NCBI GenBank assembly: GCA_964036275.1
Contig: OZ038433.1
Span: 21,064,485-21,128,484, forward strand
DNA length: 64,000 bases
Direction of reading: 5' to 3'
DNA from: Litoditis marina
Taxonomy: Eukaryota; Nematoda; Chromadorea; Rhabditida; Rhabditidae
Shown here piece after piece: positions 1 through 12,273 of this stretch. The first letter of the stretch is position 1, and each line of letters starts with the position of its first letter. The notes below the pieces were generated by a model, which saw only the letters and a list, made by a program, of their open reading frames with translations, was not told the origin of the DNA and did no database searches. The position numbers and the translations under genes are program-made.

Positions 1-466
1 ATATTTGCCTCTTGCTCCAATTGTATTTGTGAACATTATTTGAGTTGATTCATCTAATTTCAAGTTCCGTTTTAACACGGGTCTACTGAAAGTAATCATC
101 TACGACTTCCTCATTGAGTTAATAGACTTGTAATGATTGGTTTGTAGGAAACTATGGTACATCAGTTATGTTACAGAACGACATCAGCACTGAGAAGGAG
201 GAATTACATCCTGTCTACCATACCCAACAGCGAAGTTTAGGCAAAATCGCAACCTCGTTGCTACGGAAAACTGGGGGCTCTTGTTTAGAATACGCTCTTC
301 ACGAATCAGGCGTACATGGTGCTGACTGTCGAATTATGCTGCGTTTTTATTTTCATTCGGCTGTTTTTCCGGAGAGAATTCGTAAACTGGGTGCATATCG
401 AGATAAAATGTGAAATATAGATTTGTTCCCTCCTCACTTGATGCTATAGAGAAAAAAAGGGCTCAC

Positions 467-2389
467 ATTTGAACACATTGGGTTTCCGTCCATATAAGGA
501 GAAGAGCACTGATGAAAGGCACGGTTCCCCCAAAAGTACAAATTGTGCCGAACGCCAGCGTCAGCCAGACCATACTCCGCATGGCGTTTGACAACTTCTT
601 CGACGAAGATTTTCTTCTCTCTCGAAACTCGGAGATTAACCTGAAATCGTTGTGATGTGATCATCGAATCGTTTATCTAATCGATATCGTATCAGTTTCG
701 GATAGTTTCTGTTGAAAGAGGTCGGAGAGTTCGATTTGGGTTGCTGAGAGTAAACGTGTGAACAGGGAATAAAAATGATTGGATCAATATAACAATCCCA
801 ATGAATTCATTAATACTATTAATATATTATCTTTGCTCAGATCAATGAAAATGAACCATAAGTCTCACAGCTCTGCGAGAGAAGGGTGATAAACTTGTAA
901 ACTTCAGTTAATTGCGTATTCTATAGTATGATCAAGTAACTTTCCGATTCTTACAACTTTATTTGGAATTATCATTGTTGCCACTGTTTGATTCACGACT
1001 GGATTACAAACATCTTCCCACAAAAAGGTGTGATTATCTTAGCGTGAACCAGAAAGAAGCCAATAACATACTGTTGAGTGGTGAAGGAGACAACGAAGGC
1101 ATAGGTTACGGAAATAACGACGGTTGAGAGGCCCAGAATACGAATACAGATATTTCCATCGAGTATAATAACATGCACCGATAAATATTCGAAAATAGGG
1201 CGAAGCAGGGGCTCAACATTGAACATACCCTCTCGATGTTGTTGTTCGTTCAAATCACGAGCAAATGATAAGATAATAACTGAAAACTACTAGTGAAGTT
1301 CTGTTAATTTTCATGAAATATAAATCATTTATTGTAAGTTTGTAACTCGCACATCCTTTATTGTAATCTTGTCACTCTCAAAAGAGACCCACTTTTCGTA
1401 GGTGTGTTCGTTTATATTGCTGTGAGTTGTTTTGTTTACAAAAAAAAGAATCAGAACTAATGTAAAGTGTGCATTTTAGTGAATAGAACTGTCACTTCGT
1501 CGCGTTTACGATCAAGTTTGTTTGAATTACAAATCATCATGGTAGTTCGATCTCGAAATACGCCCTAACTCACCAAATTAAAACGAAATCACCGGAATCA
1601 TCCTGATTCTCCCAAGTATTCCATATTCTCCGTTCAACCGAGGATTTTATAAAACTTACGTCCAGCCAGAGAGCAAGAGACGACTGCGCTATTGGAGCAA
1701 ATGTGGAACCGCTTCCGCCTAGAATCTGTGAACTCGATACTTCTGACGAGTACCAGATAGTTGTAGATGATAAGATACATCAGGTTGAACAACATAACGG
1801 CACCTGAACTATGTGCATTGAGAAGAACTGAGTCTTATATAATGCAGTTTGAAACAATTTCTAATTACCTATTTCTTTTTTTCTTTTTCATTTTATTTCT
1901 TGTTTCGCTCGATTCCTTGTCAGATGAACTCTCCTATTTGGTGTTAAAATTGAAAGTGAGAGAATAGAGATTAAATGGTCTCAAGCAATGCAATGTAATA
2001 GGTCGCTCAATTTCTTTTGAACTTTTATAATGAAAATTATGAAGCAGGATGATGAACTCACACAGTACCACGCACACTCCGAACTGTGTGATGCTCCAAA
2101 CAACATCTGTTTTGAAAACACTTAGATTATAATATATAGGATATGGCAAAGGGATATACAGTTGGTAAAGAAGGCCAAGATAGAGTTCCGCGACACAGAC
2201 TTGAACAACGATATAGATCATGAGCCGTTTGTGACTCCTGAGTATAGTCGCGCTGGAGTTTGCTATCGTATATACCGTAATGCACGATAGAATGAGAGTA
2301 GTCAGTGAAGTACATGTACTGTAAATACAAAACGGCTTGTAGTACGGTTGATGGGAGACTAGAGCAGTATAGAGCGTAGTTTCGTTCAT
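467..2389 (-). CDS. Nematode seven-transmembrane chemoreceptor-like gene, copy 1 (3' end not found)
   Basis: Four exons on the minus strand: 2062-2389, 1660-1803, 1072-1279 and 467-640. Each has exactly the length and phase of the matching exon in the complete paralogue at 9.9-12.3 kb. The start is the ATG of MNETTLY, which aligns with MNETDLY there. The translation is a run of hydrophobic segments. It includes QVCVAELYLGLLYQLYIPLP after the second helix, a loop rich in RRKR, and FRERRKSSSKK before a late helix. The layout is that of nematode chemoreceptor GPCRs (Srh/Str-like superfamily), which sense ligands in sensory cilia. Exon 4 ends with a normal phase-2 donor (AT|GTGAGC). I could not find the expected last exon (TM7 and tail) between positions 1 and 466, so it either lies left of the window or is lost. 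Frames of the four exons are intact. Confidence 0.72.
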
Positions 2390-5329
2390 CGCTGTAGATT
2401 AATTAGTCTGACAACTGAAAAACTCGGTTTTAACCAGAATAAAAGACGTTCTTCGAATAGTGTAGGCATGCATGAAGGACGTTCGCCAATTAGAGAGAAA
2501 CATGTACTAAAGTATTATCAACTGTGATCTGAGACCCAAATCTAACCTTTTGCCGTTTGATTATACACAATTCACCAATACTTCTCTGTTAAACTATTAC
2601 ATATCCAGAATCAGATGTTCTCCATTCTCAAACTGGCGGTATTCGGCTCCTTTCTAGAAGTAAATAAGTTTAATAGTGTAAAAAGATGAACTGCGTTCGT
2701 GAGATTTGTTGAAATCGAAAAGTTGTGACAAATATAATTACTTGTTCTCAAAGTAAATAGCTACCTTGAGTTTGTCTCGGGGCAGCTACGTACACAGAAA
2801 AGATGATGAGGGTAATTGGATTGAATTTTGATTCACTAGCTGTTCCATCACTATTATTATTTAACTCTTTCCATTATGAAATTGTAAATTTGAGTGTATA
2901 AAACCGTCAGAAATAGCTCATTTTGGATATAACTCAGCGTCTTGTACAAAAACGTTCGTATTTCGACTGAAATTCCCAAAGTTATTCTTCCGTCTATTAG
3001 TATAATTCGCGAATTCAGAGAATCGGGATTGAACGTCACTCCATCATTCACTCGACTCACTCATGTAAAACAAATCAGCTAATAACACAAAGAAACATAA
3101 TGATCAAAGTAAAAGAGGTTCACGTTACAATGTAGTTCAGCAAGGGGGTGGGTAATCAATTCTAAAAACCACACTACTTTCAATTACAGTCCCAATCAGG
3201 TATCGAAATACTCCAATTTCAATTCCGATCCTAATCAATCTTCATCAATTTGAACTACAATTTCAAATCAATGTTGAGTTTCTTATTCGAACCACCATGT
3301 AGTCCAGATAATTTATTGAGTGGCGACGTTTCGGCAGATTCGCCGTCTTCAGAGCCTGGAAAAGGCATCACGAAGCAAATGACAATAGACCCGATACAGT
3401 CGCGCCGCAACTCAATTCAGACATATTCCAACCAGTACAAACGGAGGGCGTAACTAACTCAAGACCAACAGAAACTTTTACATTCATGATTCCACACTAG
3501 GGTGGTTCAATTCAAACTACCTCGTGTTTCGGTTCAAATAAACAATCTAACATATGCCGAGGTTTATTGACAGCGGAACATGGACATATTAATTCAGTTT
3601 TTCCCCGAATAGAACAGACAAATAGTTAAGAACAAAGTGACTCAATGTTATTCGTTGTAGATCTTCAATTTGTGATCAAGCCACGTTGTATGAACCGCAA
3701 TATGAAACGTTCAAATTCATGGATCAGTTTCGGATCAAGCACTGATCAATGGTGGACAGTTCGATTCCAATTCTAGTCTCAGTTTTTTTTTCTCTCAATT
3801 ATATTCAACTCCAATTCTTTTGGACACATGCAACGATTGAAAATCAATTCCTTTCAATTCTGAAAATCAATTTTATACGAGTTGAATCGATTTCAACGAG
3901 ACCAAACATAAGAGTCCATTTCGCTGTTTTTAGTAAATTTCGAAGAAGTTGGGGCTGGGTAAACTGAGAACCCTCCCTCACACCAAGAACCAGTGCGACA
4001 CTCAACAAAGGAATACATAAAGTTACAATCAGAAAATTTGTGGTTGCCCACTTCTATCTACAGGGCAGGATTATCGTGCTCATAAGGGAAAAGGACAAAG
4101 GACGATTTTTCCCAAATAGAGCTTAAAAAATATCAAAACAACCAGTTTTTCATCAAGTTGAAGAATCTCAACACTTCACACTCTGCCTGAGGTTGTTGAA
4201 TAAGATCTTGAACTTTTCATTCCGCTTGTTCATGGGGGAAATCGTTTGTTGCATACATACACATTTCCGTTTTTAATTAGTGTTTTTGAACCCCGGACTT
4301 CTTTTCTGAGGTTCTGATCTGTGTTTTGAACTATAATTGAATGTGAAACAACACGTATTCAATCGCGAATAAACATTCTTCTAGTCCATTCTATCACCCA
4401 TGGTTTTTTTCTCGTTTTCTAATTTCGCGTTTTATTTCTGAAGATTTCACAGCTAGGCGTTCAACTGCTCCATTCGAGACGAAATTTGCTTGCGCCATTT
4501 GTACCTAGAGAGGTTTTCATAACGTATTCAGCTATTATTTGAACGCAAATCGTCGATAGCACAAAATAGTGATCCTGTTAAAACTTATTAGGACTGTGAA
4601 ATGTTTGTAGACGACCGTTAAGTCCAACACAGAGGAATTGAACCGGTTTCGACACATAAAAAGTTTTGATCGTGTGACTTTTACCAACGTGGTCGGTAGA
4701 ATCGTTCGTTCAGCTATACCACGATGCGTTGAAGCTATCATTCGAATAGTTTCTGGGGTTTACAGGTCAAAAAACAATCAGATTGGCACATCGTTTATAT
4801 TTCCTGTCCGTAAACAAAATGAGCCTCAGCTACAGAAATAGAAACGTCTTATTGAAAGGTTAGCTCCTTTAGCATCTAAAGCCCCGAGGAACTCCATGAA
4901 AGGTTAGAGGTGGGTCGGGTTTCAGGACTTCTCACCTTTACTAATGGAACCCCCAGAAGTACGAGTGAGCATCTCTTTTGAGAGCAATTAGACAATAGGT
5001 TTACATTGACAAAACTATAGCAGAGGTGCCGGTGGGAAAGTAGAGTCACTCTGAATAACTCTCGGCACCCTGCTTACCATTATGGGGTTTTCTGGTGTAG
5101 CGGTAATATTTTATAATGTGCGGTACGTCCTTACAACATGAACCAGGGTTGTATGCAAGTTTATTATATTTATAAGCATTTGGACCGTTGTTGACACTCA
5201 AATAATAATGTAATATAAGGACTGTAATATCCGAATCATACCCTAAACATGGTGGCTCGTGCCTATGAGATATAGATAGAATACACGGTTTTGTGGGCGT
5301 CAATGGACATAGAGAAAGTTGGGTCATTA
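2390..5329. other. Intergenic stretch without a recognisable gene
   Basis: No exon chain or RNA gene is supported here. Open frames of 60-93 codons occur on both strands but show no family features. Around 3130-3290 and 3720-3870 there are loosely similar AT-rich blocks built on TTCAATTCCGAT-like words, perhaps a decayed repeat. The promoter of chemoreceptor copy 1 must lie at the left end of this stretch. Confidence 0.5.
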
Positions 5330-6006
5330 AATATTAAGGAGAATATATAATAATACTGACGGAATGAGAGGGTGTTGACCCAGGAATGAGGGGGGTTGAT
5401 AGAGAGGGTAGAGAGATGTAGAGAGTGCCCTACAGTGTTATAGATTGTAGAGTAGGCAGGTGGTCAGAGGAATATTGCGTAGAGGGTGTCAATAACGGTC
5501 AGCTATCTATAGAGCAGACTACGAGTAAATATGTGTGATATATGATTTAAACTACGGGTTTTTAGTTGATACAATTATGATGACTAATGTGATAACAATT
5601 GTGATAACTATTGTGAATGCTTGTGATTTATATTGTAAATAGACTAGATTGTGACATGTAATTTACGTTGGTATATGATTGTATGGTCTATGAAAGATGA
5701 ATGTTATTATATGAGTGTGATGTGAATATCTAACCTAATAGTAAAGCGAAGCGAACTATTAAAACATGTTGAATCTAACAATTATATATGAAACGAGGGA
5801 GATGAAAAGTGAGATTAATATAAAGTACAAATGAGATCAAAAGGTTATTAAACAAGTGGGTAGCATTCCCAGACCGGTGTTGAGCTGTCCTTCCGTGGTG
5901 TTTTTATACTGGTAACTCGCAGCTGTTCCGTGGGCGAGTTGTTGACGCTTCTCGAATCTTCCTAGGTAGGCTATTTTGAGGTTACTCATGAGTCAGGAAT
6001 CTCACA
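5330..6006 (-). repeat. Putative 3' LTR of the retroelement
   Basis: U3 begins at 6006 (complement) with TGTGAGATTCC next to the polypurine tract. A TATA box (TATAAAAA, complement of 5901-5908) lies about 100 bp in, as expected for an LTR promoter. The left end is estimated; the AT-rich sequence from about 5330 to 5860 shows no coding features. Confidence 0.5.
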
Positions 6007-6134
6007 TCCCCCCTCTTCGACAAGCTGAGGTCTCCGAGGCCATAATTCCTATGTATTCTGATTCCTGACGTAGTTCCACGTTGTCATTTTGTTGTTTCAT
6101 ACCTTTCTGTTTTACTCGCCGTTGTACAAATTAT

Positions 6135-7699
6135 TTACATGACTACATAATCTTCATTCTTTCTAATTCTATTTCCTATTGTGTTACACAAGTTTAATAT
6201 CAATCCTTCTGGGCTGTTCTTGGTCCCTAGCTTTTTGACGTCTTTTCCTGGTCCTGCTTGTGCCGTTACTGATGGTTCCCAAAAGATGGGGGCTTTGCGT
6301 GGCGACTTCAGGCTGTCCTTGTCCTCTTCTCTAATTCCCAGTAGTAGTATACTCGTGGAAACTGATCCTTCTATGGCTCTTTTGATTTGAAATGGTAAGT
6401 GCCGGTCTTTTGTGCTGCTCACAACTGAGATATCTCCCATTCTTAGAAAGTCGAGATGTCCGATCTTAAAAGCGTTGTGTCCTCTCTCCATTTCCTCTCC
6501 AATCATCTCCACATTAACTCCGTTCTCGAATCTATTGGTGTAGATTTCCAGGTATATTTTCTCTTTATACAACCGGAATACTGTTCGTCTTGCTCCTTTC
6601 TGGAGTAGTTGGCGTAACACTGCGTATTCCCATTGATGGTTCGTGAACGGACTTCTTAGTTTGCACGATTCGTAGATGGTTTCTGCTTTCATCATGTCCC
6701 TCAGACTCATGTGGTCTCACGAGATTGCCCGAATTGATTCCATCAAGTATGTCGTCTCTCCCGGTACTACCGTATACCAAACGCGTATCCGAATGATCCA
6801 TGTGCTCGTTCGATTATTTTCACATAATCTCCGGTAGTGGGATTCATTCCGATTTGGTCGGTTCCTGAAAAATTCATGTTTCGAACCACTTATTTCTCAT
6901 TCTGTTGTTGTTCCTCACGCTGTGCGCGTATTCATGATTTTCTTTCATATAATCTCTGATTATGTTGTATTTTCCCATTCTTTTTGGACACTGTACAGCT
7001 CTATCTAATCTTTATTCCATTTCCTAGTTAACATAATGTTCTTGTTGTCTTTTATTATTTCCATCGTCTGTGCTGTGCGCCGCTTCCTTGTCCGACTCGA
7101 ACCGCTGATGCCTTCTGGTTGCTTGCCAGTATCATCGGATGCCATATTGTTGCCGTCATCGTAAGATATTTCCATAATTCTTCTTGTTGTGCTTTCTTGA
7201 ATCCCAGCAGGGTTATTAATTCTATCTTCGCGATTCGAATTGTCTTCATGATGGCTGGTGGAATTATATCGGTGAAAGTTGCTGCCGCGATCACAACGTC
7301 TCCCAGTATTAGATGGCCTAAACCGCTGATAAGGAACTGGTGGAGGTGTTCGTGTTTTGTCACCGCACCATTTCCTCGCAGGGTGCACTGGAGACCATGT
7401 GGAAAACGAGCATTGAATAGCTCTACGTCGATCGTCTTTGTTCCGTTCACGCAGAACACTGTCTTCTTGTTGTTGTATAGCACCATTTCTCTCAAGAAGG
7501 CGTTTTCCCACGCACTTTTTCCATAGACACCTCGATTTTCTTCGGGTTTGCACAGTTGCTCTTGCTCCAACATAGTCAGCACGTCTGGACTGGCCACAAT
7601 GGCCCCATCTAGTGGCCGCTTTTGCTGCTGCCAGTTCTGCCTCGGCGCAGCTCCATAGATGGAAAAATGGTTCTTCCGCCTGACTTCCCCCTGTAACAC
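6135..7699 (-). pseudogene. Broken open frames of the retroelement, downstream of gag (function unknown)
   Basis: Two minus-strand open stretches, 7055-7699 (214 codons) and 6135-6710 (191 codons), are separated by a degenerate segment with stops (a stop interrupts the reading just upstream of 6710). Each contains a similar block. The first runs WENAFLR, KKTVF, RFPHG, GHLILGD and the second WEYAVLR, RRTVF, RFENG, GHLDFLRMGD, in the same order and at similar spacing. This suggests a duplicated domain or two related modules. No reverse transcriptase, protease or integrase motif is visible. Position downstream of gag would fit an envelope-like or accessory frame, but I do not recognise the domain. 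A phlebovirus- or retrovirus-type envelope is a guess that I cannot support. Confidence 0.4.
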
Positions 7700-8058
7700 T
7701 AGGTCGTTCTACTTCCTGTCCGTACTATTCTGTCAATGCTATAACCTGTTGTATTTTGATTTTCGTACCACTGTCCGTGTGTTGTACTCTGTTTCCCCTT
7801 TTTCTTCTGATAAAACACTTTTGTCTAACTACAACCTTTATTCGTTCGGAACAATGATACATCATTACACAGTTTTACAAGTATAATCCCTTCTACTGTT
7901 CTATCATCTACCAACCTAATTATCACCATTTTTGCTTGCATAAAGCCTCACATTGGTTTGAGCGTTTGCAAAAGCTGCAGTATGCATTTTGTCCACACTG
8001 ATGGCCCGGTAAGTATGGTTCCAGACATTTTGAACAACGTTTCAGTGAACCGACAATT

Positions 8059-8899
8059 CTATTCACTTTTTTCCTCCAGTGTTCCTCCTTTTTGACAGAG
8101 GTTGGTGTTATGTTCTTGAGCGCATAAAAGACAAACTACACGATTAGTTGGTGCAATTTTCACAATTTGCGGAATTTGTACTCTGTGTGGAATGCGAAAG
8201 TTTGATTCAAAACGGGGTCGCTCTTGAAATTCTCTCAAGTGTTTGGCCTTCCAGTATTGTTTTCTGTCTTCACGTTTCTCTCGTTCTCTCTTCAGTCTTC
8301 TCTCTCTTCTTTCTTTTTCTTTCACGTTCTTTTCTTTCCTCGCGTCTGCGTTCCTTTTTCTTTCTCCGCTATTCTTCTGCTTCTGAGGTTGCTGCCCTTT
8401 TATTATGTTCTCTGACCTCCTCACCATCATTTTTCGGTAGTTCCTCATCTCCGTTCACTTGCTTCTGTCCCATGTTGGAGGCGCTTCCATTTTTTTCCTT
8501 TTGTTTTGCTGGTATGCGGTTGGTATGTAGTTTGAGGTGGACCCAGTGTGTCCACAAGGCATGGTTCATCGCGGACTTGGGTCGATGTGTCGGATTCCTG
8601 CTGTTCTCCGTCTCGGTCGTTGCTCATCATTTCCTGATGGTTAGAGGTTTCCTGCTTCTGCTCCTTATTCTTCTCGTTTTCAGACCATTCACTAGTTTCA
8701 TCTTCGTTATCGGATAGTTCGGGATTTTTCTCCTTATTCTCGAACACTTCCTGGTATTCCTCCTCGTTTCCAGACATGCGGGTTTCTTCCTGGTTCTTTC
8801 CTGGCATCTTTTCTTCTTGTAGTTGTCGTCGTCGATTGATCGTCTGGTTGCTTGTTGTGTTGACTGTGGACTGGTTCCTTGTCCAATAACTTCATCCAA
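8059..8899 (-). CDS. Gag-like protein region with zinc knuckle (frames disrupted)
   Basis: This is the leading part of the LTR element. An acidic, Glu/Asn/Ser-rich segment (8445-8807) is followed by a highly charged Lys/Arg/Glu segment (8059-8448) that overlaps it by four bases. That second segment ends with CLLCAQEHNTNLC, a CX2CX3HX4C array close to the CX2CX4HX4C zinc knuckle of retroelement nucleocapsids. The charged region would form a long helix or coiled coil. Open frames switch near 8445 and near 8800 (another frame runs 8627-8899). The gene is therefore either broken or uses frameshifting, and decay is more likely given the missing polymerase. The C-terminal basic-plus-knuckle organisation supports RNA binding. 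Confidence 0.5.
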
Positions 8900-9302
8900 A
8901 TTCGAGATAGGTTCTGAATGTGATTGACTTTGTGTTGAGTTTTGAATAAATTTATCTACAACAATTGGAATTACACCATGAGTTTATCATTCTAGGCTTG
9001 ACTCTTGTATGTAGGTTATTCAATACATATTTAATTTTTAGTTGAAGACTGATCTTCTACTATAGTTGCTATAAATCTAGGGGTAGACCATTTCAAATGA
9101 GGGAGGTTACTCATGAGGCAGGAATCTCACATCAAATTGACACTAGCAAAATCTTTTGCAAATAATAGAATGGTTCGTGAAAATACATGCATTTCATCAA
9201 TACGTTTCCAATACATTTCACATGAATAAACAAGGGATGTATTATTGTTATATTTATTTAAAACAAAAATATTTGTTGTCATTAAGACTTTTTGGATGTT
9301 AT

Positions 9303-9457
9303 TATGAAAATATGTGCTCAGTGAAAGGTGCCACTCAAAATCGTTTCGACCCTGATTCAATTGTTTCGACCCTGAATCAAAATCGTTTCGACCCTGATAT
9401 TGAATCAGGGTCGAAACGATTTTGAGTGGCACCTTTCACTGAGCACATATTTTCATA
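9303..9457. repeat. Perfect 58-bp inverted repeat (foldback element)
   Basis: Arms 9303-9360 and 9400-9457 are exact reverse complements, separated by 39 bp. The spacer repeats the arm's own motif, so TTTCGACCCTGA-like units occur three times before the turn. Fragments of the same unit are scattered in the window: 25998 (TTTCGACCCTGAT), 42902 (GAATCAGGGTCGAAACG) and arm-tip pieces near 17186 and 45735 (CACTGAGCACAT, CACTAAGCACATAT). This is a dispersed MITE-like family whose intact copy would form a long hairpin. Confidence 0.85.
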
Positions 9458-9822
9458 AAAACAAGGGATGCTTAAAAGGACGAAATAGTCCTACACAGAG
9501 AGATACCTCAATACATTACGACTAGCACTGACTACGCAAGATAGAACATATTGCAGTTTCATCGCTCCCAACTTCTGCGTCACCTCAAACATAATTAATG
9601 TCTCTACTTATTCTCCCACTTGCGTCTTACAATACCCGTGATATATCGCGAGACTGGTGAACAGGCAAACTGTGAAAGTAGAGGTTGGGAACGAGACGCA
9701 CGGATCTACGTGGATATTTTGAAATTAATATGATGAACTAGTTGCACTTTTACACATATGAAAATTGTTCTTTTCTACATGTTGCAATGCTGAACGAAAT
9801 TTTGGTATACAAGAAAACGGAG

Positions 9823-9881
9823 CCGTGGACTGGTAAGCGTTCGGCTATCGTTCCACGTGCAGGTTCGATCTCACAGTGGTC
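9823..9881 (+). repeat. tRNA-like fragment (possible SINE head)
   Basis: The stretch has a B-box-like GGTTCGATCTC and an upstream TGGACTGGTAAGCG reminiscent of an A box, at tRNA spacing. It cannot be folded into a convincing cloverleaf, so it is probably a decayed tRNA-derived repeat. Confidence 0.3.
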
Positions 9882-9905
9882 TCTTGTTTCCGTTATTATT
9901 GCTGA

Positions 9906-12273
9906 TCATTTTTGAATGTTTACTGTCGAGATCAGCTTGGCTGCGTTTCCTCTGTTCACATTGATCACCACGATAGAAAGCGCTTGAGACGACTTGAATG
10001 AAAGAACATTTCGAAGAAATGTTTTCCGATATTGCGGAACAATAGTCAAACAGGCGATAGACAGACCGATTCCGATCAAATACGAAGGCCAGAACATAAT
10101 TATGTACATGGGATATCTGAAATACAACAAACAACATACTTATAGATACTTGCTTATCATTAATACAAACTAGGTTTTGTTCTGTTCATTCGTATATAAA
10201 AATTCTCCGATCGCCAAACAAGAAATAAGAGCGAGGTGCTTCTGCATTTTTCTATCATTACGATGTGGTAAAGCGAAGGTCAAACCTAAATAACAACGAT
10301 ACATTCAATAAAGAACAAACAACAGTATATAGCTCACCCCTGAATGCTCTCCGCTTTCGCCGAAATTAAGAGAAGCGCGGCGATGAAAGGGACGGCTCCA
10401 CCAAATGTGCATAATGTGCCGAAAACGAGAGTCAGCCAAATCATACTCCGCATCGCATTCAACAGTTTAACTGATGACGATTTCTTTCTTTCACGAAATG
10501 CTGACACGAGCCTGAAATACATTATTCAAATACCTCAGGTTTGAGATCAAGTGAGGATGGCCGATCTCGTTCAGTAGGGTACTTGTATTAGTTCATATCT
10601 CTCTAGCATATAAGCGCGTAACAGGGCTACTACACCCTTTTTCATCTCATTTTTTTCTTCTTACTTGTCTCCAATTGGAGTGCCGCATCCAACAAAGTGG
10701 AATGTCACGTGTAAAATCGCAAATAAATATATTCTATATATATTCGAATATGTCTCTGGAACTATTTGAGAATAGATAACCCAAGGCCCGGTCGCGATAG
10801 TTGCCGTGAGAAGTTTATAATAAGAAAGTAGTTTGAAATTACTGTATTTTATGCCTTTTTGGAGGTAAATACAAAATTACAAAAAATGTCGGATATATAG
10901 TGTTAAGACGACGATTGCATAGGCGGTTTTCCATTTTTCACTCACAATGTCATCTATTATCAATGAATAACTTACTGTTGTGTGGTGAACACGACAATGA
11001 TGACAAAAAGAAGGGTGATAGCAACGGCAGCCACCCCCAGAATGCGAACGTAGATATTATCCTTGAGAATGACCACATGCACAACAAACTCCTTGAAAAT
11101 AGGCAACAGAAGGGGCTCGATTGCGAACATTCCGGCGTGGTGTTCGAGCTCGTTGTTAGTACGGGCTTTTTTCAGTAGAATTACTATAAACAAGGGTACT
11201 GTCGATCTAGTTCTCAAACTGTGTCTCTCGTTTGATCCCGTCAGTCGTAATTCGCAAACTGTCGTGAGACAGCATAACAGACATTCAGCTATGTCACTCC
11301 CTACAGCGAATGAAAAACAAAATTCTAATACGCGTTATTTAATGTTTATATAAATCAAATTACGGTCTCAGCAGCGATTTAACTTTTGCAGTTATCCTTC
11401 CAGACACTGCGAGTGGCAAATGAGCAACTCGCAACCATAGTGAACGAAGGGGAATATCTACCAAGTCAAAAGATTGAAGTTTCATTTGAATGTATCATCT
11501 TCTAGCTAATTCCGAGATGTTTCATGAGAGTTCCAAGAAAAACCACAAACTACATACCGGCAACTACAGAACATACGGCTACAGTCCAGTTGGAAGCCAA
11601 GTGAAACCACTTCCGTCGAGTTTCACTGAACGTAGTGCCTTTTACAATTGTGAAATAGTTGTAGAGAATCAAATACATAAGGTTGAAAAGCATCGTGGCA
11701 CCTGCAAATATCATATATTTCTATCAAAAAACATCAACTATTCAAAGTACTAAAGCATGGCTTTTTGTTTTCAAAAATTATAATGGCTTAAAAACTGGAG
11801 TCGATTGCTCCGTGCAAGTACACTTCAAAAAACTGAGATTCTTGATTAACACCAAGACCACCTGCCAATTATGGAATTCTAGGTAAGTTTAATTGTTTGA
11901 ACTTTTTTCTCTGAAACTTAAAACATATCTCTGATTGAAACTCACACAAAACTATACAAATACCAAACTCTATAACACTCCAAAATGAGTTGGTTCTCAA
12001 AATGCCTAGGTTGTAATATATAGGGTAAGGTAGAGGAAGGTATAGTTGGTACAGAAGGCCAAGATACACTTCAGCCACACAGACTTGGATGACAATATAT
12101 ATCATAAGTCTCTTGTAGCTTTTTAGCATAGTCGCACTCGACTTTGCTATTGTGAATACAGTAATACACGAGAGAAAAAGAGTAGACAGAGAAGTGCAGA
12201 TACTGTAGGTGCGAAATGGAGCATGGTAGGGACTATGAACCAGTAGAGCCTCATACAGATCCGTTTCGTTCAT
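9906..12273 (-). CDS. Nematode seven-transmembrane chemoreceptor-like gene, copy 2 (complete, 354 aa)
   Basis: Five exons: 11946-12273, 11558-11701, 10976-11183, 10338-10511 and 9906-10116, joining in frame to 355 codons including the stop. The exon 3 acceptor (TTTATAG) was chosen because it aligns residue for residue with copy 1. The protein has a short N-terminus with an N-glycosylation site (NET), about seven hydrophobic segments, and LGLLYQLYLPLPYPIYYNLG in the TM2-TM3 region. A basic loop SETRRKWF and FRERKKSSS before TM6 follow. The last exon reads MYIIMFWPSYLIGIGLSIA, then YRKTFLRN and a short basic tail. Pro-rich TM7 followed by YR is typical of nematode Srh/Str-like chemoreceptors; the exact family is uncertain. 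These receptors act in ciliated sensory neurons. An extended upstream ATG at 12471 exists, but copy 1 has no counterpart, so it was not used. Confidence 0.78.

Larger units (their letters stand above)
5330..9131 (-). mobile_element. Decayed LTR retroelement lacking a visible polymerase
   Basis: The element reads on the minus strand. At its 3' side a purine run (complement of 6007-6018, GAAGAGGGGGGA) directly precedes TGTGAGATTCCTG, the usual polypurine tract plus TG start of an LTR. The same LTR start occurs again at 9103-9131 (GAGGTTACTCATGAG then GGAATCTCACA on the plus strand). That marks the other side, although most of the 5' LTR seems to be gone or diverged. Inside are a gag-like region (8059-8899) and further open frames (6135-7699). 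Only about 360 bp separates them, too little for reverse transcriptase and integrase. The left boundary is approximate because I could not find the LTR's other end or a target duplication. The element sits between two paralogous receptor genes. Confidence 0.6.

Noticed and set aside
7119..7526. 135-codon plus-strand frame
   Set aside because: Antisense to the better-supported minus-strand frame of the retroelement.
8148..8717. 189-codon plus-strand hydrophobic frame resembling a membrane protein
   Set aside because: It is the complement of the Lys/Arg/Glu-rich gag region, which yields Phe/Leu/Ser runs by codon complementarity.
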